Shown in pieces: positions 9,431-19,369 of a stretch of DNA of 56,689 nt. How positions within the stretch are numbered: the first letter of the stretch is position 1; every line of letters starts with the position of its first letter. The stretch covers positions 1 to 56,689 of the forward strand of contig CABZHQ010000008.1 in NCBI GenBank assembly GCA_902525585.1, given 5' to 3'. Below the pieces are notes generated by a model. The model did no database searches and was not told the DNA's origin. It saw only the letters and a program-made list of their open reading frames with translations. Source of the DNA: an uncultured Prochlorococcus sp. GTDB taxonomy: Bacteria > Cyanobacteriota > Cyanobacteriia > PCC-6307 > Cyanobiaceae. Both the position numbers and the translations under genes were made by a program.

Positions 9431-10183
9431 TTAAATACTCATACCACCGTCAATACTAATTGTTTGTCCTGTAATGTAACTTCCAGCATTACTTGAAACT
9501 AAGAACGATACTAAGTTTGCAATTTGAGAACAACTTCCTAATTTCCCTAAAGGAATAACTTTTAGAATTTCTTCAGAATTAAGTTTTCCAGTCATCTCTG
9601 TTTCTATAAACCCTGGGGCTATTGCATTAACATTTATACCTCTTGAGGCAAACTCTTTAGCGCAAGTTTTGGTAAATCCAATAACTCCAGCTTTGGCTGC
9701 AGAATAATTTGCTTGACCAGGATTACCAATTATGCCAACAACAGATGAGATATTTACGATGCTACCACTTCTTTTTTTTATCATAAATTTCGAAGCATAT
9801 TTTGTGCAAAGAAAAACTCCTTTTAAGTTTGTACTTAGTACATCATCCCATTGTTCCGATTTCATTCTCATCAATAGTCCATCTCTAGTAATTCCAGCAT
9901 TATTGATGAGGATATCAATGGCGCCATTAATTTTGATTATTTCTTCAAAAGCTAAACTGACAGAATCCTCTTTTGAAACATCAAATTTTAATTTATGAGC
10001 TTTACCTCCTGAATTTTTTATTAAATTTACAACTTCTTCAGCTTTTTCATCAGAAGAAGAGTAATTAATAAAAACTTCTGCTCCCAATCGGCTTAGTTCT
10101 AAAGCAATTTCTTTACCAATTCCTCTGCTAGCTCCAGTGATTAAGGCAATTTTGCCTGATAATAAATCTTTATTGGACATCAT
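9431..10183 (-). CDS. fabG: 3-oxoacyl-[acyl-carrier-protein] reductase
   Basis: NADPH-dependent reductase of the fatty acid elongation cycle, short-chain dehydrogenase family, 250 residues. The cofactor motif GASRGIG is at 17-23, NNAG at 94-97, and the catalytic S147, Y160 and K164 (YSAAK) are all present. The C-terminus GQTISIDGGMSI is typical of FabG. Two ATGs in a row open the frame. It is transcribed alone, divergent from ispD. Confidence 0.95.
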   Translation of the reverse strand: MMSNKDLLSGKIALITGASRGIGKEIALELSRLGAEVFINYSSSDEKAEEVVNLIKNSGGKAHKLKFDVSKEDSVSLAFEEIIKINGAIDILINNAGITRDGLLMRMKSEQWDDVLSTNLKGVFLCTKYASKFMIKKRSGSIVNISSVVGIIGNPGQANYSAAKAGVIGFTKTCAKEFASRGINVNAIAPGFIETEMTGKLNSEEILKVIPLGKLGSCSQIANLVSFLVSSNAGSYITGQTISIDGGMSI

Positions 10184-10272
10184 GAAATTTTATAATTTTC
10201 AATCGTAGTACTATTTGTGTAAAGATATTGCTTTTATTTATAATTGTCTAGAAAATATTAAGACCTTCTATT

Positions 10273-10944
10273 GTGCACTTTTTAATACCAGCTGCAGGGA
10301 GCGGTAGCAGAATGAAAGCTGGAAAAAATAAATTACTTATTGATTTAGAGGGAGAGTCTTTGATTTATTGGACACTTAAATCTGTATTTTCTGCAAGGTC
10401 AACAAATTGGGTTGGAATAATTGGGCAACCGAAAGATAAAAATTTATTATTAAATTCAGCAAAGGATTTTGCCCATAAAGTTCATTGGATTAATGGTGGT
10501 GACACCAGACAACAGTCAGTTTTTAATGGTTTAGAAGCGTTACCAAAAGATGCTGAAAAAGTTTTAATACATGATGGTGCTAGATGTCTAATTAATCCTG
10601 AATTGATAGACCTTTGTGCTAAGCAATTAGATGAAAATGAAGCTGTAATTTTGGCTACTAAGGTAACCGACACTATAAAAATTGTTGATAATGAGGGTTT
10701 TATTAAAGAAACACCAGACAGAAATTATTTATGGGCAGCTCAAACTCCTCAGGGTTTTTTAGTAGATAGATTAAAAAAAGCTCATAAGATGGCAAGTGAT
10801 AAAAACTGGAAAGTCACAGATGATGCTTCTCTATTCGAAATGCTTAATTGGAAAGTGAAGATTATTGAAGGAACTTATTCAAATATAAAAATTACATCTC
10901 CTATAGATTTGAAAATAGCAAAACTTTTTGTGAAGAACCCTTAG
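10273..10944 (+). CDS. ispD: 2-C-methyl-D-erythritol 4-phosphate cytidylyltransferase
   Basis: Third enzyme of the MEP isoprenoid pathway, coupling CTP to methylerythritol phosphate. The 223-residue product begins with the nucleotidyltransferase signature PAAGSGSRM with K18 and K20 following in GKNKLL. Other family motifs are HDGARCL, KVTDTIK, AAQTPQGF and TDDASLFE. The start is GTG at 10273, which places the signature right after the first strand as usual. It ends flush against the convergent LD-carboxypeptidase gene. Confidence 0.95.
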   Translation: MHFLIPAAGSGSRMKAGKNKLLIDLEGESLIYWTLKSVFSARSTNWVGIIGQPKDKNLLLNSAKDFAHKVHWINGGDTRQQSVFNGLEALPKDAEKVLIHDGARCLINPELIDLCAKQLDENEAVILATKVTDTIKIVDNEGFIKETPDRNYLWAAQTPQGFLVDRLKKAHKMASDKNWKVTDDASLFEMLNWKVKIIEGTYSNIKITSPIDLKIAKLFVKNP

Positions 10945-11814
10945 TTAAAAAGGTGTATCGACACTAAGAATGCCATCATCACCATTTAAGGTGGCTTCAT
11001 ATCCTAAAGGAATACAAGCATTTCCCGATATGTGGCCTATTGGGAGTTCAAAAAGAATAGGAAAATCAAACTCTTGGAGTCTTTCAATAATGCAGTTTTT
11101 TAGTAAATCTTTCCATTCAAGGTCGCAGGAATCATTAGAAAAACTTCCGAATCCAATACCAGCAATTTCAGAAAGTGTTTTAGTCATTCTGAGGTAAGTC
11201 AACATGCGATCAATTTTATAAATATCTTCATTAATATCTTCAAAAATTATTATTTTTCCTTTGCAATCTGGAAAGTGATTTGTACCAACTAAAAAAGTAG
11301 CAATAGTTAAGTTTGAAACGATAATTTCTCCTTTAGCTTTTCCAGCTCTCAAAGGAATTCCTCTTATGTCCTCAACATATCCCTCAAAAAGTAAATTTTT
11401 TAATCTCTCAAGACTCCAATCTGGCTCTTTGAAAAGGCCAGTAACCATTGGGCCATGAATAGAACCTATAAATCCTTGAGAATATTTAGATAGTAATAAA
11501 GAACATGTATCTGAGAATCCAAGCATTAAACCATGCTGCCAAGAAGGTTCTTTTTCTAAAAGTCTTGCTGAACCCCAGCCTCCTTTTGCAAAAATGATTA
11601 GCTTACTATTTTGTGCTCTTTCCAGTTCTTCAAATCTAGTTAGATCATCACCTGCAAAATAACCAAATTTTTTTGATAGAGAATTATTTTCATTAATTTC
11701 CAGGCCCCAGTTTTTTAAAATTTCTATTCCTTTTTGAAAATTTTCGTTTTCATCGATAAAGGAGCCTGGAGCTAAAATATCTATTAAATCCCCTTTTTTT
11801 AATCTAAAAACCAT
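10945..11814 (-). CDS. LD-carboxypeptidase (peptidase S66, muramoyltetrapeptide carboxypeptidase)
   Basis: Peptidoglycan recycling enzyme that removes the terminal D-Ala from muropeptide tetrapeptides. The 289-residue product has the S66 triad: nucleophile S101 in GFSD, E192 in IFEDINED and H261 in LPIGH. Length is typical (about 290-310). It lies 9 bases downstream of the ubiA-type gene on the same strand, so the two may be co-transcribed, although their functions are unrelated. Confidence 0.9.
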   Translation of the reverse strand: MVFRLKKGDLIDILAPGSFIDENENFQKGIEILKNWGLEINENNSLSKKFGYFAGDDLTRFEELERAQNSKLIIFAKGGWGSARLLEKEPSWQHGLMLGFSDTCSLLLSKYSQGFIGSIHGPMVTGLFKEPDWSLERLKNLLFEGYVEDIRGIPLRAGKAKGEIIVSNLTIATFLVGTNHFPDCKGKIIIFEDINEDIYKIDRMLTYLRMTKTLSEIAGIGFGSFSNDSCDLEWKDLLKNCIIERLQEFDFPILFELPIGHISGNACIPLGYEATLNGDDGILSVDTPF

Positions 11815-11823
11815 ATTTAGAAT

Positions 11824-12732
11824 TTATGAGGCAATAATAATTCCTAATAAAAGTACTCCTCCATAAATTGATTGATTTTTGAAGTGATTCCCAATATTTT
11901 TTATTGATTGCTTTTCCTCAGGAAATACTTTTAGTATATCTCTCTGCATTAAGATTGATGTTGTAAGCCAAATTGGCCAAAAAATAAAATCCATTTGATT
12001 AATAAATCCGCATAATGCGATAAAACAAGAAGTTAAAAAATAACAAATTTGAATAGTTATTCTTGTATTGTTCTGGAGGTTAACAGCGGAACTATTTATT
12101 CCAATTTTGATATCATATTTTTTATCTGCTAAAGCATAAATCGTGTCAAAGCCAAAAGTCCAAAAAATGGTAGCTAGCCAGCAAAATAATAAAACAATAC
12201 TATTTAAATTGCCTTCATTTGCGGCCCAGGGAATTAAGACAGCAAAACCCCAGCATATGGATAAGATTAATTGAGGATATTTAAACCATCTTTTGGCAGA
12301 AGGATAAATCAAAATAATAGGTAAAGCTAAAAAAGCAAGTGAAATGGAAAGGATTCTTCCAGGTTGAGGTAGTGATAAAGTTAAAAAGAAGCTACATAAA
12401 ATTAAAAAGAAAAGTATTGAATAAGCTGTTTTAAGACTGATTTTATTTGCCGCTAGAGGTCTATTTTTTGTCCTAACAACTCTTTGATCAATTTTTTTGT
12501 CCCAAATATCATTAACCACGCAGCCTAATCCACTTACTAGTAGTCCTCCCAGCATTATTCTTAGCAATATTAAAAATGATGGATTAGCATCTGGGGTTAA
12601 ATATAAACTCCATCCAGCAGGAATAAGTAAAATCATTCTTCCAGTAGGCTTATTCCACCTTAATAATTCAAAAAAAGTACTTAATTTAATTTGTCGATTT
12701 TTATTTTGCATATGACCTATTGTATATTTCAT
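11824..12732 (-). CDS. 4-hydroxybenzoate polyprenyltransferase (UbiA family)
   Basis: Membrane prenyltransferase of about nine helices, 302 residues. In cyanobacteria this group acts early in plastoquinone synthesis. The first Asp motif is VNDIWDKKID (around residue 73-82), followed by RTKNRPLAAN; the second Asp-rich loop is DTIYALADKKYD (around 194-205). The RWNKPTGRMILLIPAGWSLYL start is typical of UbiA. An alternative ATG seven codons in is possible. Confidence 0.88.
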   Translation of the reverse strand: MKYTIGHMQNKNRQIKLSTFFELLRWNKPTGRMILLIPAGWSLYLTPDANPSFLILLRIMLGGLLVSGLGCVVNDIWDKKIDQRVVRTKNRPLAANKISLKTAYSILFFLILCSFFLTLSLPQPGRILSISLAFLALPIILIYPSAKRWFKYPQLILSICWGFAVLIPWAANEGNLNSIVLLFCWLATIFWTFGFDTIYALADKKYDIKIGINSSAVNLQNNTRITIQICYFLTSCFIALCGFINQMDFIFWPIWLTTSILMQRDILKVFPEEKQSIKNIGNHFKNQSIYGGVLLLGIIIAS

Positions 12733-12836
12733 AACTTTAAATAATCTTACTAGGATTAAATGATTTCTATTTTTTAATAATCAATCTTGGGTATATTTAT
12801 TAATGGATTAAAGATATCTACATCTTATAAAAAGAA

Positions 12837-14432
12837 ATGATAGAGAAACAAGATTTAAGATATTTTCAAGAAAAGCAAATTTTAGTAGCTTCTATAGATA
12901 TTGGAACTAACTCTACACATCTCTTGGTAGCAGAAATTAATCTAGAATTAAAATCATTTTCAATAAAATTCACTGATAAATCAACCACTCGTCTTGGAGA
13001 AAGAGATGAGGAGGGTAATCTTACTGAAGAATCAATGCAAAGAGCATTAGTTACTCTTAAGCGATTTAAGGAATATTGTAAAAGTAATGGAGTCAAACAA
13101 ATAATAACAGCAGCAACAAGTGCAGTTAGGGAAGCTCCAAACGGTCAAGATTTTATTAGAAGAGTTCTTGATGAAACTGATATTCAAATAGAAATGATAA
13201 GTGGTTCTGAGGAAGCCAGATTAATTTACCTTGGTGTTCTTTCTGGTATGGCTTTTGAAGATCAGTCTTTTGTAATCATAGATATTGGAGGAGGATCTAC
13301 AGAATTAATACTTGCTGATAAAAAAGATGCTATAGCCCTTACCAGTTCTAGAATTGGTGCAGTAAGACTTAAAAATGATTTTTTTAATAAAGATTCTATA
13401 AATTCAGAAAGATCGAGTTTTCTAACAACTTTTATTAAAGGATCTTTAGAACCATCTGTTCGAAAAATAAAGAGTAGATCTAAGGGAGATAAGACTTTAA
13501 CTATGATTGCAACCAGTGGCACTGCAACCTCATTAGGAAATTTGATTTCAGATGATTTGGGAGAATCTAAACAAAAGTTGCATGGTTATAAATTTAAAAG
13601 GGAAAATTTACAAAATGTATTGGAAAAACTAATTAAAATGCCAGTTTCGGAAATCAAGAAAATACCTTCATTAAGTGAGAGAAGAGCAGAAATAATTGTT
13701 CCAGGAGCATTGATATTAAAAACCGCAATGGAGATGTTGAACTTTAATGAATTAACCATAAGTGAGAGGGCGCTTAGAGAGGGTTTAGTTGTTGATTGGA
13801 TGCTTCGTAAAGGAATAATAAAAAACGAGTTAAATATTCAAAGTAATATTAGAAAAACAACTATAGTTCATCAGGCCAGAAAGTTTGGAGTAGATAGTAC
13901 AAGAGCTGAGAAAGTTATCGATATTGCGTTTCAAATCTATGATCAGTCTAAAAATATCTTTCATAGCGATAATGACCCTAAAGCTAAAGAACTTCTTTGG
14001 GCAGCTTCTAATCTTTATAATTGTGGGAAATACGTGAATGTTGGTTCCTATCACAAACACTCTTGGTACTTAATAAAAAATTGTGAATTGTTGGGATATT
14101 CTGAAGCAGAAACAAATATTATTGCTTCAATTGCTAGATACCATAGAAAGACTCTTCCCAAGAAAAGACATGAGTCTTGGCAAAATTTAATATCCAAAGA
14201 AGATAAAACACTAGTTCTCGAAATGTCATTGATTTTGAGACTAGCAGCATCTCTTGATCAAAGACCTGACAAGGTGATCTCCTCAGTTCAAATAAAATTG
14301 CAGCGAAATATTCTTATATTTGAACTTTTACCTTTAAATAGAAACCATGATCTTATTCTTGAAAAATGGAACTTAGGATTATGCCGTAATGTAATAAAAG
14401 AACTAAAGAATTTGGATTTAAAAGTTATTTAG
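12837..14432 (+). CDS. ppx: Exopolyphosphatase / guanosine pentaphosphatase family protein
   Basis: Ppx/GppA phosphatase of the actin-like ATPase fold, releasing phosphate from polyphosphate or pppGpp. The 531-residue product has the phosphate-1 loop DIGTNSTHLLVAE (about 21-33), the AATSAVREAPNG motif (about 96-107), a catalytic Glu region in ISGSEEARLIYLG (about 125-137), and the second loop IDIGGGSTELIL (about 153-164). The C-terminal half from about residue 320 matches the HD-like helical domain of long Ppx proteins, including SYHKHSWYLI. It overlaps the convergent downstream gene by 8 bases. Confidence 0.9.
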   Translation: MIEKQDLRYFQEKQILVASIDIGTNSTHLLVAEINLELKSFSIKFTDKSTTRLGERDEEGNLTEESMQRALVTLKRFKEYCKSNGVKQIITAATSAVREAPNGQDFIRRVLDETDIQIEMISGSEEARLIYLGVLSGMAFEDQSFVIIDIGGGSTELILADKKDAIALTSSRIGAVRLKNDFFNKDSINSERSSFLTTFIKGSLEPSVRKIKSRSKGDKTLTMIATSGTATSLGNLISDDLGESKQKLHGYKFKRENLQNVLEKLIKMPVSEIKKIPSLSERRAEIIVPGALILKTAMEMLNFNELTISERALREGLVVDWMLRKGIIKNELNIQSNIRKTTIVHQARKFGVDSTRAEKVIDIAFQIYDQSKNIFHSDNDPKAKELLWAASNLYNCGKYVNVGSYHKHSWYLIKNCELLGYSEAETNIIASIARYHRKTLPKKRHESWQNLISKEDKTLVLEMSLILRLAASLDQRPDKVISSVQIKLQRNILIFELLPLNRNHDLILEKWNLGLCRNVIKELKNLDLKVI

Positions 14433-14919
14433 TTTTTTTAATAAATTCTTGTTTTGGAGTTTGATTCTGTGAAGAGTCTGAAAATAAATTGAAAATTAAG
14501 GACGAGGCGATAAGTCCGAGAAGGCCTGAAATTAAAATAAATATCCAAAACCCTACTGGACTTAGGTCCTTAGATTGTCTAGTTTTATTAGTTTTTTTTG
14601 CAACTTCTTCAACTATTTCGTCAATTTTTATCTCTCGCCTTTCTGTCTTGAATTCATTCATTATAAATTCTGTATCAAGTTTCAGCTTCTGTGAAATTCT
14701 ACGAACCATTGCTTTGACAAATACTTTTTCAGGTAGTTCTTCTTCATTACCTTCTTCAATGGCTTTAAGTTGATGAGATCCAATTTTTAAATCAGAAGCC
14801 AATCCTTCAAGAGTTTGCTCTCTACTTAACCTTGCCTCTTTAATAAAATTTCCAATTCTCTTTAAAGAGGATTGTTTGCTTTTGGTATTGTCTTCTGGGT
14901 TAGATTTTATTTCTTTCAA
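14425..14919 (-). CDS. RodZ-like protein: helix-turn-helix plus one membrane helix
   Basis: The 164-residue product has a Cro/C1-like helix-turn-helix of the HTH_25 type at about 19-80 (LKRIGNFIKEAR...LEGLASDLKIGSHQLKAIEEGN), a charged linker, one membrane helix at about 122-145 and a short polar tail. This layout matches the N-terminal half of RodZ, which binds MreB, but the large periplasmic domain is missing. It may be a short cyanobacterial RodZ variant in cell-shape control or a membrane-tethered regulator. Its 3' end overlaps that of ppx by 8 bases. Confidence 0.7.
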   Translation of the reverse strand: MKEIKSNPEDNTKSKQSSLKRIGNFIKEARLSREQTLEGLASDLKIGSHQLKAIEEGNEEELPEKVFVKAMVRRISQKLKLDTEFIMNEFKTERREIKIDEIVEEVAKKTNKTRQSKDLSPVGFWIFILISGLLGLIASSLIFNLFSDSSQNQTPKQEFIKKTK

Positions 14920-14973
14920 AGCTAATAATTTTTACTAATTATAGTAATTAATATTTTTCTATCAACTTTAAGA

Positions 14974-15729
14974 TTATTTATTCCTAAAAAGATGCTTATA
15001 AGACGGATGATAAAGATTAGATCTTTTTTGAGAATTACTAATTGCTGGGCTAATTATGTAAATGGTTGTTCGAATTAGTTTTTTCTCAATAGAAAATTTT
15101 TCCATATCTTTTAATTCTATTAATGATGTCCAACCATCATCCCAAGATACTCTAAATCCAACAATCACTTTAGTCTCTGGAGGGTAAAACTCTAGTAGAG
15201 TTTCTTGAGACCTTTTCACATGCCTAGCACTTAGATAAAGACATATAGAGGAATTATGTTTTGCAAGATCTTTCAGAGATTCTTTTTCGGGCATCCCTGT
15301 TCGCCCTCCTGCTCTAGTTAAAATTATTGTTTGCGTTACGTCAGGGATGGTTAACTCAGCCTCATGATATGCTGCAGCAACTTGAAAAGCACTTACTCCA
15401 GGAACAACCTCGATTTCAATTTTTTCGTTTTTTAAAATTTCGATTTGCTCTTTAATTGCTCCAAAAAGGCAAGGGTCTCCATCATGCAACCTTACAACAG
15501 TTTTCCCTGCCTGAAATTTTTCTATCATAATTGAGGTGATTTGCTCTAAGTTGAGAGAACTCGTTTTTATTTTTTCAGAACCTTCTTTAGAAAAATCTAA
15601 AATATTTTCAGGAATTAGAGAATCGGTCCAAATAATGACATCTGCAATTTTTATCTTTTTAAATGCTTTTAAAGTTAATAATTCTGGATCGCCTGGACCC
15701 ACACCAATAAAGGATATTTTATTATCCAT
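14974..15729 (-). CDS. cobM: Precorrin-4 C11-methyltransferase
   Basis: SAM-dependent tetrapyrrole methyltransferase of cobalamin synthesis, 251 residues from the ATG at 15729. The frame extends to a TTG at 15747, but the ATG gives the normal family start ([18 protein letters not shown]). Other motifs are [14 protein letters not shown], the AVSAF-like region [20 protein letters not shown], and a late RTTIYII. The ATG overlaps the lgt stop by 8 bases, so translation is likely coupled. The C-terminal tail SYKHLFRNK is lineage-specific. Confidence 0.9.
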   Translation of the reverse strand: MDNKISFIGVGPGDPELLTLKAFKKIKIADVIIWTDSLIPENILDFSKEGSEKIKTSSLNLEQITSIMIEKFQAGKTVVRLHDGDPCLFGAIKEQIEILKNEKIEIEVVPGVSAFQVAAAYHEAELTIPDVTQTIILTRAGGRTGMPEKESLKDLAKHNSSICLYLSARHVKRSQETLLEFYPPETKVIVGFRVSWDDGWTSLIELKDMEKFSIEKKLIRTTIYIISPAISNSQKRSNLYHPSYKHLFRNK

Positions 15730-16615
15730 TCTTTCTATTTTTCCCAATATATGTTCTCAATCTTAAAAAAAATATTCCAATTAATCCAGAAGAAAATAGA
15801 AAAATACTTATAAATTGAGCCATTCTAATACCGCCATCACAGAAAGGTGGAAGTCCACCAATGCATAGTGGGTCAGTTCTTAAACCTTCAATCCAGAACC
15901 TTCCAAAGCTATAACTTATCAAATAAAGACAGCTAATAAAGCCAGGCTTGAAAAAATCTGTTTTATTTTGTTTATTAAAAATAAAAATAAGGAGGATGAA
16001 AATTAAGAGATCCCACAATGACTCATAAAGAAAAGTAGGATGAAAAAATTCGTAATTAATAAAATCTAAAGGCCTATTTTGGATAGGAATGAATAATTTC
16101 CAAGGCAAATTTGTCGGAACCCCAAAGGCTTCATTATTGAAAAAATTGCCCCACCTTCCTATGGATTGTCCAAGAATAATTGAGGGTACTAAAATATCTA
16201 TAAAAGTTTTTAAATGAATTTTTTTTGACTTGCAAAAAAAGATAATGGATATTAAACCTCCAATTAGACCTCCATGGATTGCTATGCCTCCTTCCCAAAC
16301 TGCAAGAAAAGAAGGTATTTGAATGATGTTATTGAATAGTTCTAAAGAAGTAAAAAAGTTCTCTCCACTATATTGCCTCCACTCAAAAATTACGTAATAA
16401 GCTCTTGCTCCAATTATTGAAAAGATTATTAATGATGGAAGTATTTCACTAATGTACTCGGGATTAATATTCCTTGCCTTTGCAAGTTTTTTAGAAATAA
16501 ATAGACCTATTAAGACTGAAACCGAAATAAGTAATCCGTACCATCTAATAGTTATAAATCCTAAATTTAAAAAAGTTTCTCCTGGAGATTGTATAAAAGC
16601 TTGAAATGTAAGCAT
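15722..16615 (-). CDS. lgt: Prolipoprotein diacylglyceryl transferase
   Basis: Inner-membrane enzyme that moves diacylglycerol from phosphatidylglycerol to the lipobox cysteine. The 297-residue product has about seven helices. H114 lies in the conserved [10 protein letters not shown] and the Lgt signature [13 protein letters not shown] starts at G153; the late [14 protein letters not shown] is also typical. It sits 10 bases downstream of petA on the same strand and overlaps cobM, so petC-petA-lgt-cobM may form one transcription unit. Confidence 0.94.
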   Translation of the reverse strand: MLTFQAFIQSPGETFLNLGFITIRWYGLLISVSVLIGLFISKKLAKARNINPEYISEILPSLIIFSIIGARAYYVIFEWRQYSGENFFTSLELFNNIIQIPSFLAVWEGGIAIHGGLIGGLISIIFFCKSKKIHLKTFIDILVPSIILGQSIGRWGNFFNNEAFGVPTNLPWKLFIPIQNRPLDFINYEFFHPTFLYESLWDLLIFILLIFIFNKQNKTDFFKPGFISCLYLISYSFGRFWIEGLRTDPLCIGGLPPFCDGGIRMAQFISIFLFSSGLIGIFFLRLRTYIGKNRKNG

Positions 16616-16625
16616 CTAAGGAAAG

Positions 16626-17579
16626 TTAGATACCCTCTGCTGCTTGCACTTTTTCTACTTGTTTTTTCTTTAATACTAAAAGTATTTGTGTTAGGCCTAC
16701 ACCAATGAAGAATGCAATCAATCCAATAACTCTATAAGGGCTCTGAAGTACAACCTCAGCATCTAATTGCCCAAAGCCACCAACGTTTGGATCATTAGTA
16801 AGAGGGTCACCTACATTAATTTTGTCTTGCGCTTTTACGATAAGTTGAGGACCAACAGGCACTGCTTCAGTAGTTATTTCACCATTATCGTTTTCTATAT
16901 TGACTTGATAGCTACCATCTTCAATTGTTTCTATTGAATTTATAGTTCCTGTGGTGGAAGAAGTGAATATTACATTATTGCTCTTTTCTCCAGTTGGATA
17001 TACCTGACCTCTACCTCTATTGCCTCCAATATGTAACGAGTATTTTCCATAGTGATATTCTTTATTAGTGGATGGGTCAGGGGAAAGTACAGGGAAAACG
17101 ATTTCTTTATTGGTATCGCCAGGTAAAGGTCCAACAATAATGATATTATCTTTATCTTCACTGTAGTTAGAGAAATAAACCCCTTCTGTCTCCTCTTTTA
17201 TTTCTTCGGTCCATCTTTCTTGTGGAGCAAGTTTAAAGCCATCAGGAAGCATTACAACAGCACCAACTTGTAATGGGACTTCCGAACCATCAGCCCCTAT
17301 CTCTTTTAAATCATTTTTGTAGGGTATTTTGACTACAGCTTTGAAAACACTGTCTGCTCCAACAGATTGTGGTACCTCAGCAATTGTAGGCATCTGAGCT
17401 AGATGACAATTTGCACAGACTATCTTACCTGTGGCTTCTCTTGGTGATTCGTAGTTTTGCTGAGCCCAAAATGGATAAGCAAAACTGATCTCTGGATAAA
17501 ATAAAATGCTTGAAATGAAAAGCAGAGTACAGATAAATAAACTTGTTTTTTTCATGATTTGATTTTTAAGACCTTTCAT
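16626..17579 (-). CDS. petA: Cytochrome f (cytochrome b6f complex)
   Basis: c-type cytochrome of the b6f complex passing electrons from the Rieske protein to plastocyanin or cytochrome c6 in the thylakoid lumen. From the ATG at 17579 the product is 317 residues: a signal peptide to about A34, then mature YPFWAQQ, whose Tyr amine is the axial heme ligand in this family. The heme site is C55-A-N-C58-H59 and a single anchor helix lies near the C-terminus (about 283-303). The frame also reaches an ATG at 17597 that would overlap petC by 13 bases; I prefer 17579. It follows petC by 5 bases. Confidence 0.96.
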   Translation of the reverse strand: MKGLKNQIMKKTSLFICTLLFISSILFYPEISFAYPFWAQQNYESPREATGKIVCANCHLAQMPTIAEVPQSVGADSVFKAVVKIPYKNDLKEIGADGSEVPLQVGAVVMLPDGFKLAPQERWTEEIKEETEGVYFSNYSEDKDNIIIVGPLPGDTNKEIVFPVLSPDPSTNKEYHYGKYSLHIGGNRGRGQVYPTGEKSNNVIFTSSTTGTINSIETIEDGSYQVNIENDNGEITTEAVPVGPQLIVKAQDKINVGDPLTNDPNVGGFGQLDAEVVLQSPYRVIGLIAFFIGVGLTQILLVLKKKQVEKVQAAEGI

Positions 17580-17584
17580 TTTTT

Positions 17585-18121
17585 TTATGCCCACCATGGA
17601 TTTTCATTAGTTCTAAAGTCAGTTTCTGACCATTGTTTGACGAGTACAGCATCATCTTCAATATCGACATGAGCTAGAGCTAAAGATAAAGGCGCAGGCC
17701 CTCTTACTACCTTCCCGTTAGTATCGTACTGACTGCCATGACAAGGACATATAAATTTATTGGCACCACTATCCCATGGGACTACACAACCTAAATGAGT
17801 ACAAATTGCATTTAAACCAAATTCTCCTATTTCCCCACCCTCTTTAACTATTAGATAAGTTGGATCTCCCTTTAGACCCTGAACTAGACTTCTGTCTCCT
17901 GCTTGATGGGAAGCTAACCAACCTGTCTTAGTTATTGGATTCCCTAATTCATCTTTAGCAGAAGTGCCGCCTCCACCACCGCCTGCTCTTAAAGGCATGA
18001 AATAATTCGCTACAGGGTAAAGAGCTCCTAAAGCTACACCAGTTGCAGTACCAAATGTAAGAAGATTCATAAATTGCCTTCGACCCATAGAAGGGACATC
18101 ATTGGAACTTAATTGAGTCAT
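17585..18121 (-). CDS. petC: Rieske iron-sulfur protein of cytochrome b6f
   Basis: The 2Fe-2S subunit of the b6f complex, 178 residues. Cluster ligands are C107/H109 in CTHLGC and C125/H128 in CPCH, with the disulfide pair C112/C127. The N-terminus has a twin-arginine type signal (GRRQFMNL, residues 13-20) and a membrane anchor at about 20-42, then a glycine-rich hinge at 47-52. Rieske proteins are known Tat substrates, and tatC lies close by. It is first of the petC-petA pair. Confidence 0.97.
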   Translation of the reverse strand: MTQLSSNDVPSMGRRQFMNLLTFGTATGVALGALYPVANYFMPLRAGGGGGGTSAKDELGNPITKTGWLASHQAGDRSLVQGLKGDPTYLIVKEGGEIGEFGLNAICTHLGCVVPWDSGANKFICPCHGSQYDTNGKVVRGPAPLSLALAHVDIEDDAVLVKQWSETDFRTNENPWWA

Positions 18122-18244
18122 TCGCTACTTGGTTCTGTTATTTATTAGTTATTATGGAGCAAATTGTTCAATTTCTGTTGCAAATAGATAGGACTTTTAA
18201 TAATTTAAAGTAAAAGTTTAGGAAGTCTTAATTAATTGATTTAA

Positions 18245-18562
18245 ATGAACCCTTTGCTAGTAGATGAAGTAATACATTATTTGATTCATCGCTGGGGGAA
18301 AAAATATGATTTTAGACTCTTTAGAAGAGGAAAATTCGTTTATTTTCAAATGATGTGGGGATTTCTTGGACAGGAATCATTCCCTTTAAGTGAAGATGAA
18401 TATAAAAAATCGATAGCTGATAAAATCGAGATTTTAAATAGATGTGGATATTCAGAAGAAGTAAGGGATTGGCTAAAGAAAGTCAATGCTAAGCCAAGGT
18501 TAGGTAGAGCTGTCAGCTTGCAATTAGACCTTAATGAGAAGATGAAAGAGTTTTTGACTTAA
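18245..18562 (+). CDS. DUF3067 family protein
   Basis: Small soluble protein of 105 residues (MNPLLVDEVIHYLIHRWGKKYDFRL...) matching, from memory, the DUF3067 family shared by cyanobacteria and plastid-bearing eukaryotes. No signal or membrane segment; aromatic and basic residues are frequent in the first half (FVYFQMMWGFL). No defined biochemical role is known to me. Its last 32 bases overlap the 3' end of tatC on the other strand, and its start faces petC divergently, so it lies between two genes of the Rieske protein supply line. Confidence 0.75.
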   Translation: MNPLLVDEVIHYLIHRWGKKYDFRLFRRGKFVYFQMMWGFLGQESFPLSEDEYKKSIADKIEILNRCGYSEEVRDWLKKVNAKPRLGRAVSLQLDLNEKMKEFLT

Positions 18563-19289
18563 GATTTTCTGATAAGTAAGTTAATCCAGTACCCACAAAA
18601 AATAAAAACACAATCGATATAGATAGCAATGACATAGTTAATGGGTCTGTTGAAGGGGTAATCACTGCAGATAATATTGAGGAGGAAATTACAACTATCT
18701 TCCAATTCGAAATCATTTTTTCTGTTGTGATTATTCCAAGAGAACCAAGAATAAATTGTAATACTGGCAATTGAAAAGCTATTGCAGTGCTGGACATTAA
18801 TAAGAGAACAAAATCAAAATATCTTTCTATAGACCAAGTTGGTTCAACAATATCAGCTCCGAAACTAATGAAGAAATTTATTGCTGCAGGGACTAATATC
18901 CACCATGAAAAAATTAATCCTAAAAAAAATAGAAGACCTGAACCAAAAACTGCAGGCAAGATTAGGCTTTTTTCTTGTTTTGTTAAACCAGGAGAAATGA
19001 ATAATATTATTTGATAAAAAATATAAGGCATAGAAACTATTAATCCGCTGTAACCTGCAACTTTAATAGCAACAAATAAAAACTCTCCTGGAGCAAGTTG
19101 GAGTAAATGAATATCACCAGCTGGAATTTCTAAAAAAGATATTAATGGCTTTATGATGAGAAAACTAAAGAATATTGAAATAAGTATTGAGTAAATTGAG
19201 TTTAGTATCCTTTGACGAAGCTCCTCTAAATGATCACTAAAAGTCATCGAATCTGATAATTTTTTTTCACTTTGAACTGTACCTCTCAT
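18531..19289 (-). CDS. tatC: Sec-independent protein translocase TatC
   Basis: Core receptor of the twin-arginine translocase, 252 residues with six membrane helices. The N-terminal family motif is TFSDHLEELRQRIL (about 17-30) and the first periplasmic-loop region FLFVAIKVAGYSGLIVSMPYI-like segment is present. TatC recognises the RR motif of substrates such as PetC, encoded just beyond the intervening gene. Its end overlaps the convergent DUF3067 gene by 32 bases. Confidence 0.94.
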   Translation of the reverse strand: MRGTVQSEKKLSDSMTFSDHLEELRQRILNSIYSILISIFFSFLIIKPLISFLEIPAGDIHLLQLAPGEFLFVAIKVAGYSGLIVSMPYIFYQIILFISPGLTKQEKSLILPAVFGSGLLFFLGLIFSWWILVPAAINFFISFGADIVEPTWSIERYFDFVLLLMSSTAIAFQLPVLQFILGSLGIITTEKMISNWKIVVISSSILSAVITPSTDPLTMSLLSISIVFLFFVGTGLTYLSENLKSKTLSSSH

Positions 19290-19369
19290 TATTATTTGAT
19301 AAAACTTGTGTAAGAAAAAGGTTTAAAACTACTATTGTCAAAGTCCAATTTATTTTTCGATAAACTTAA

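Noticed and set aside
14974..15747. TTG start of cobM at 15747.
   Set aside because: The ATG at 15729 gives the normal family N-terminus and a coupled overlap with lgt.
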